Assembly (NCBI GenBank): GCA_900758885.1
Contig: CAAETD010000142.1
Location: forward strand, 1 to 7,818
Source: an uncultured Collinsella sp.
Lineage (GTDB): Bacteria > Actinomycetota > Coriobacteriia > Coriobacteriales > Coriobacteriaceae
Reading direction: 5' to 3'
Length of the DNA: 7,818 nucleotides
The notes under the pieces were generated by a model. It was not told the DNA's origin and did no database searches. It worked only from the letters and a program-made list of their open reading frames with translations. Numbering within the stretch: the first letter of the stretch is position 1; each line of letters starts with the position of its first letter. Below, one piece after another: positions 5,832 to 7,818 of the stretch. A program made the position numbers and the translations under genes.

Positions 5832-5924
5832 ATGAACGACAATCCCCTGCTCGGCTTCATCATCATCGTTTTGGCCATGCTCGTCGGTTACGCCATCAAC
5901 GTGATCCACCGCCGGAAGAAGTAA
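5832..5924 (+). CDS. 30-residue single-span membrane peptide, hypothetical
   Basis: I do not recognise this gene. It is an ATG-to-TAA frame of 30 codons directly after the lipid kinase gene, with a consensus AGGAGG site at ideal spacing. The peptide has a short polar N-terminus (MNDNP), one hydrophobic span of about 19 residues (LLGFIIIVLAMLVGYAINV), and a basic tail IHRRKK. By the positive-inside rule the tail should be cytoplasmic and the N-terminus outside. The intrinsic terminator 36 bases downstream ends the transcript, so kinase and peptide look like a two-gene operon. A role in holding the soluble kinase at the membrane, or tuning it, is an inference from position only. Its small size and simple composition mean homology would be hard to prove by similarity alone. 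Confidence 0.7.
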   Translation: MNDNPLLGFIIIVLAMLVGYAINVIHRRKK

Positions 5925-5960
5925 TTCCACATTGGTATGATATTCATCCAATTATCGTCT

Positions 5961-6004
5961 CCCCTGCTGTTTATGCATTTGCCAAACAGCAGGGGGATTT
6001 TCAT
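5961..6004 (+). terminator. Intrinsic terminator of the lipid kinase operon
   Basis: CCCCTGCTGTTT (5961 to 5972) pairs perfectly with AAACAGCAGGGG (5984 to 5995) across an 11-base loop. A T-rich run, ATTTTCATTT, follows at 5997 to 6006. The minus strand has no T tract after the stem, so it acts on the plus strand. Confidence 0.85.
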
Positions 6005-6057
6005 TTCGGGCATTCCCAGCTACTTTATTCGGCTACAGTAATCACAGGGCGCCTTTA

Positions 6058-6086
6058 TTAAAGTAAAGCTACAAACTGAGTATAAT
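6058..6086 (+). promoter_or_regulatory. Probable promoter of the dipeptidase gene
   Basis: A perfect TATAAT lies at 6081 to 6086 in an AT-rich stretch. TTAAAG (6058 to 6063), 17 bases upstream, is a poor -35 box. Transcription from here would give a 5' leader of about 140 bases before ATG at 6232. It sits just beyond the terminator of the preceding operon, where a new promoter is expected. Confidence 0.45.
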
Positions 6087-6108
6087 TAACCGCTCATCGC
6101 ATATTTCA

Positions 6109-6171
6109 TTACGCTTATCGAGTAAGTTTCTTTCATAGATGAATATTGTTTCCAGTTCGTTACGCTAATGG
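6109..6171 (+). repeat. Pair of 12-base direct repeats in the dipeptidase leader
   Basis: TTACGCTTATCG (6109 to 6120) and TTACGCTAATGG (6160 to 6171) match at 10 of 12 bases, 51 bases apart. Both fall downstream of the TATAAT box. They could be a paired protein-binding site or a chance match. Confidence 0.25.
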
Positions 6172-6188
6172 GGTGTCTTTATTGGCTG

Positions 6189-6228
6189 AAGCCCTCTGGC
6201 AACGGAGGGCTTTCGCACGCTGGGAGGG
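6189..6228 (+). promoter_or_regulatory. Leader hairpin with an alternative pairing to the ribosome site
   Basis: AAGCCCTC (6189 to 6196) pairs with GAGGGCTT (6205 to 6212) in an 8-bp stem with an 8-base loop, 19 bases before the start codon. The same CCCTC (6192 to 6196) can instead pair with GAGGG (6224 to 6228), part of the GGGAGGG ribosome site of the dipeptidase. The two pairings exclude each other, as in translational switches. It matches no riboswitch class I know. Confidence 0.4.
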
Positions 6229-6231
6229 AAA

Positions 6232-7818
6232 ATGAGGAAAACTCACCCCGTCAACGCGCTCAAGAAGCTAGGCATAGGCCTCGCCTTTGGAGCTGCAACC
6301 ATCATGTCCATGCCGACATCTGCGCTCGCCTGCACGCAGATATACATGGGCAAAAACCTTACGGCCGACGGCAACACGTACTACGGCCGCGCCGAGGACT
6401 TTGGCAAGCGCTATCTTAAGCACTACGGCATCGAACCTGCCCACGAACCTGGCTTTAAGTACAGCTCGATTGAATCTGCTTTTGAATACACTTCGAACAA
6501 GCCTACCTATCGCTACAGCTATGTACGCGACCACCCCTCCAACTGGATGGGTCGCACCGACGCCTACTCCGAGGCCGGCATCAACGAGAAGGGCGTCTCC
6601 TGCTCCGCCACGCTAAGCACCTCCTATAACGAGGAGGCCGCTGCAGCAGACCCCATCGATGAGGAAGTGGGTCTGGGCGAGTACAGTTACGGCAGCATCA
6701 TCCTGGGCGAGAGCGCCACGGCCCGCGAGGGCGTCGAGCTTCTCGGCAGCCTGATCGATGATCAAGGCGTCTGCACCAACGACCAGATCATCATCGCCGA
6801 CAACAACGAGACCTGGCTGTTCGCCACACTTTCCGCCCATCAGTGGATCGCCATGAAGCTCGCTGACGACGTCGCGTCGCTCAACCCTAATATCGGGAGC
6901 CTCAACTACGATGTCGACCTCAATGACACCGAGAATTGCCTCCACTCTGAAAAGATCCAATCCATGCCCGAAGAAAAGGGTTTCGCCAAATACTCCGCTG
7001 ACGGCAAATTCGATGTCGCCCAAACGTATGGCGAAAGCCTCGCCGATTCCGGCGTAAACCAGTGGTCCCGTTATGTGCAAGGCCGCAATTATTTTGGTAG
7101 TCAGCTGACCGAAGGCACAGATTACGACATTATCACAGTAAAGGAGAAAGGAAAACCTGACCAAAAGGGAGCCATGGTCAGCGAAATCCAGCCCCTGTTC
7201 TTCAAGCCTGGCAAGTCTGGTTGGAGCACTTTCGAGTTGATTCGCGCCTTCGGCAACCGCGGCGAGAACGTCCCTGGCCTCAACGCGAACACTGATGGTG
7301 TTTATTGCATCGGCGGCGAGCGCAACACCGAGATCAACCTCTTCCAGATTCGTCGCGGGTATGACCCCGAAGTCGCTACCATCCAGTGGGAAATGCTCTC
7401 CCGCGCCGCGTACTCCGTCGCCATCCCGTTGTACTCCGCTCTGATAACTGAGGTCAGCCCGTACTTCAGCGATCAGACCGTCTCCTTCGATCACTGCAAA
7501 CAGACTGACGTCGTGTACAACGAGGAGCCCGAGAACTCAATCAACTACGTCCTCATGGACATCAGCTCGCTCTGCTTTGAGAACCCTGACACCCTTGGTA
7601 TCAGCGTCCGTGCCTACCTCGATGCGCTCCAGAACGAGCTCATCGAGCAGAACAAGGAAGTTGACGCCGCCATGCTAGCCGAGACGACCACCGAGGGCCG
7701 CACTGCCCTGGCTAACAAGGCCGGCAAGGCTGCTACCGAGAACACCTACAAGAAGTGCAAGGCACTGCTCCAGGAGATGCGCGCCTATCAGAAGGCCGAA
7801 AACTTCGACCAGCCCTTC
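6232..7818 (+). CDS. Secreted C69-family (PepD-type) dipeptidase, C-terminus cut by the window edge
   Basis: 529 codons are visible with no stop. Residues 1 to 33 form a Sec signal peptide: Arg/Lys near the start, a hydrophobic stretch at about 13 to 27, and cleavage motif A31-L32-A33. The mature chain would begin at Cys34, in CTQIYMGKNLTADGNTYYGR followed by AED, the N-terminal-nucleophile signature of peptidase family C69. AGINEKGVSCSAT at 115 to 127 and DGVYCIGGERNTEINLFQIR from 355 match later family blocks. These enzymes hydrolyse dipeptides. Known lactobacillar PepD is cytoplasmic, whereas this one should act outside the cell. The visible C-terminal part (from about 460) is helical and charged, and any wall or membrane anchor would lie beyond the window. 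GGGAGGG at 6222 to 6228 supports the start. Confidence 0.93.
   Translation, partial: MRKTHPVNALKKLGIGLAFGAATIMSMPTSALACTQIYMGKNLTADGNTYYGRAEDFGKRYLKHYGIEPAHEPGFKYSSIESAFEYTSNKPTYRYSYVRDHPSNWMGRTDAYSEAGINEKGVSCSATLSTSYNEEAAAADPIDEEVGLGEYSYGSIILGESATAREGVELLGSLIDDQGVCTNDQIIIADNNETWLFATLSAHQWIAMKLADDVASLNPNIGSLNYDVDLNDTENCLHSEKIQSMPEEKGFAKYSADGKFDVAQTYGESLADSGVNQWSRYVQGRNYFGSQLTEGTDYDIITVKEKGKPDQKGAMVSEIQPLFFKPGKSGWSTFELIRAFGNRGENVPGLNANTDGVYCIGGERNTEINLFQIRRGYDPEVATIQWEMLSRAAYSVAIPLYSALITEVSPYFSDQTVSFDHCKQTDVVYNEEPENSINYVLMDISSLCFENPDTLGISVRAYLDALQNELIEQNKEVDAAMLAETTTEGRTALANKAGKAATENTYKKCKALLQEMRAYQKAENFDQPF

Larger units (their letters stand above)
5925..6231. other. 307-base intergenic region before the dipeptidase gene
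   Basis: It holds, in order, the intrinsic terminator of the kinase operon, a TATAAT promoter candidate, a pair of TTACGCT repeats and a leader hairpin. I see no open frame with a good ribosome site and no tRNA-like fold. It is clearly more AT-rich than the surrounding genes, as expected of promoter DNA. Confidence 0.7.

Noticed and set aside
4947..5951. 334-codon open frame on the minus strand across the lipid kinase and small peptide genes
   Set aside because: Its Asp/Val/His-rich composition without motifs, and its run across two plus-strand genes with good ribosome sites, show it is an antisense shadow.
6322..6333. Lipoprotein signal at Cys34 of the dipeptidase
   Set aside because: The residues before Cys are Ala-Leu-Ala, a signal peptidase I motif; a lipobox would need Leu or a similar residue at -3, and lipidation would block the catalytic Cys.
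6613..7494. 293-codon open frame on the minus strand opposite the dipeptidase
   Set aside because: It has no known motif; the plus-strand frame has a signal peptide and conserved C69 blocks through the same region.

Overview
The window looks like a chromosomal stretch of a high-GC, Gram-positive-type bacterium. The mix of genes, the strong AGGAGG-type ribosome sites and the secreted C69 dipeptidase would fit a gut Coriobacteriia member such as Collinsella. That assignment is an inference from gene style and was not checked against any database. No rRNA, tRNA, CRISPR array, phage gene or recognisable transposase is present.

Left part (1 to 4806), all on the minus strand, read from high to low coordinates: a ribonuclease D (rnd), a YugP-type membrane zinc metallopeptidase, the two subunits of exonuclease VII (xseA, xseB), a HIT-family nucleotide hydrolase, and a LysR-type regulator that runs off the left edge. 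xseA, xseB, HIT and lysR are tightly spaced (gaps of about 40 to 50 bases). A TATAAT box inside a small dyad between xseB and HIT could give HIT-lysR its own promoter. rnd and the peptidase gene are separated by a 230-base intergenic region full of inverted repeats, including a roughly 100-base hairpin with 15-bp perfect arms and matching 5-base flanks. This is the least explained structure in the window.

Right part (4905 to 7818), plus strand: a diacylglycerol/lipid kinase-like protein is divergent from rnd across a 98-base spacer. It is followed directly by a 30-codon gene for a single-span membrane peptide whose ribosome site overlaps the kinase stop codon. A textbook intrinsic terminator at 5961 to 5995 closes that unit. 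After about 300 bases holding a possible promoter and a structured leader, a secreted C69-family (PepD-type) dipeptidase begins and runs off the right edge. Its Cys nucleophile sits exactly after an Ala-Leu-Ala signal-peptidase site.

The minus-strand genes combine nucleic-acid housekeeping (RNase D trimming, exonuclease VII repair) with a nucleotide-phosphoramidate hydrolase. The plus-strand genes concern membrane lipid phosphorylation and extracellular dipeptide breakdown. The best candidates for something undescribed are the kinase-linked micropeptide, the hairpin-rich rnd/peptidase spacer, the leader of the dipeptidase, and a terminator-like hairpin inside the lysR reading frame.
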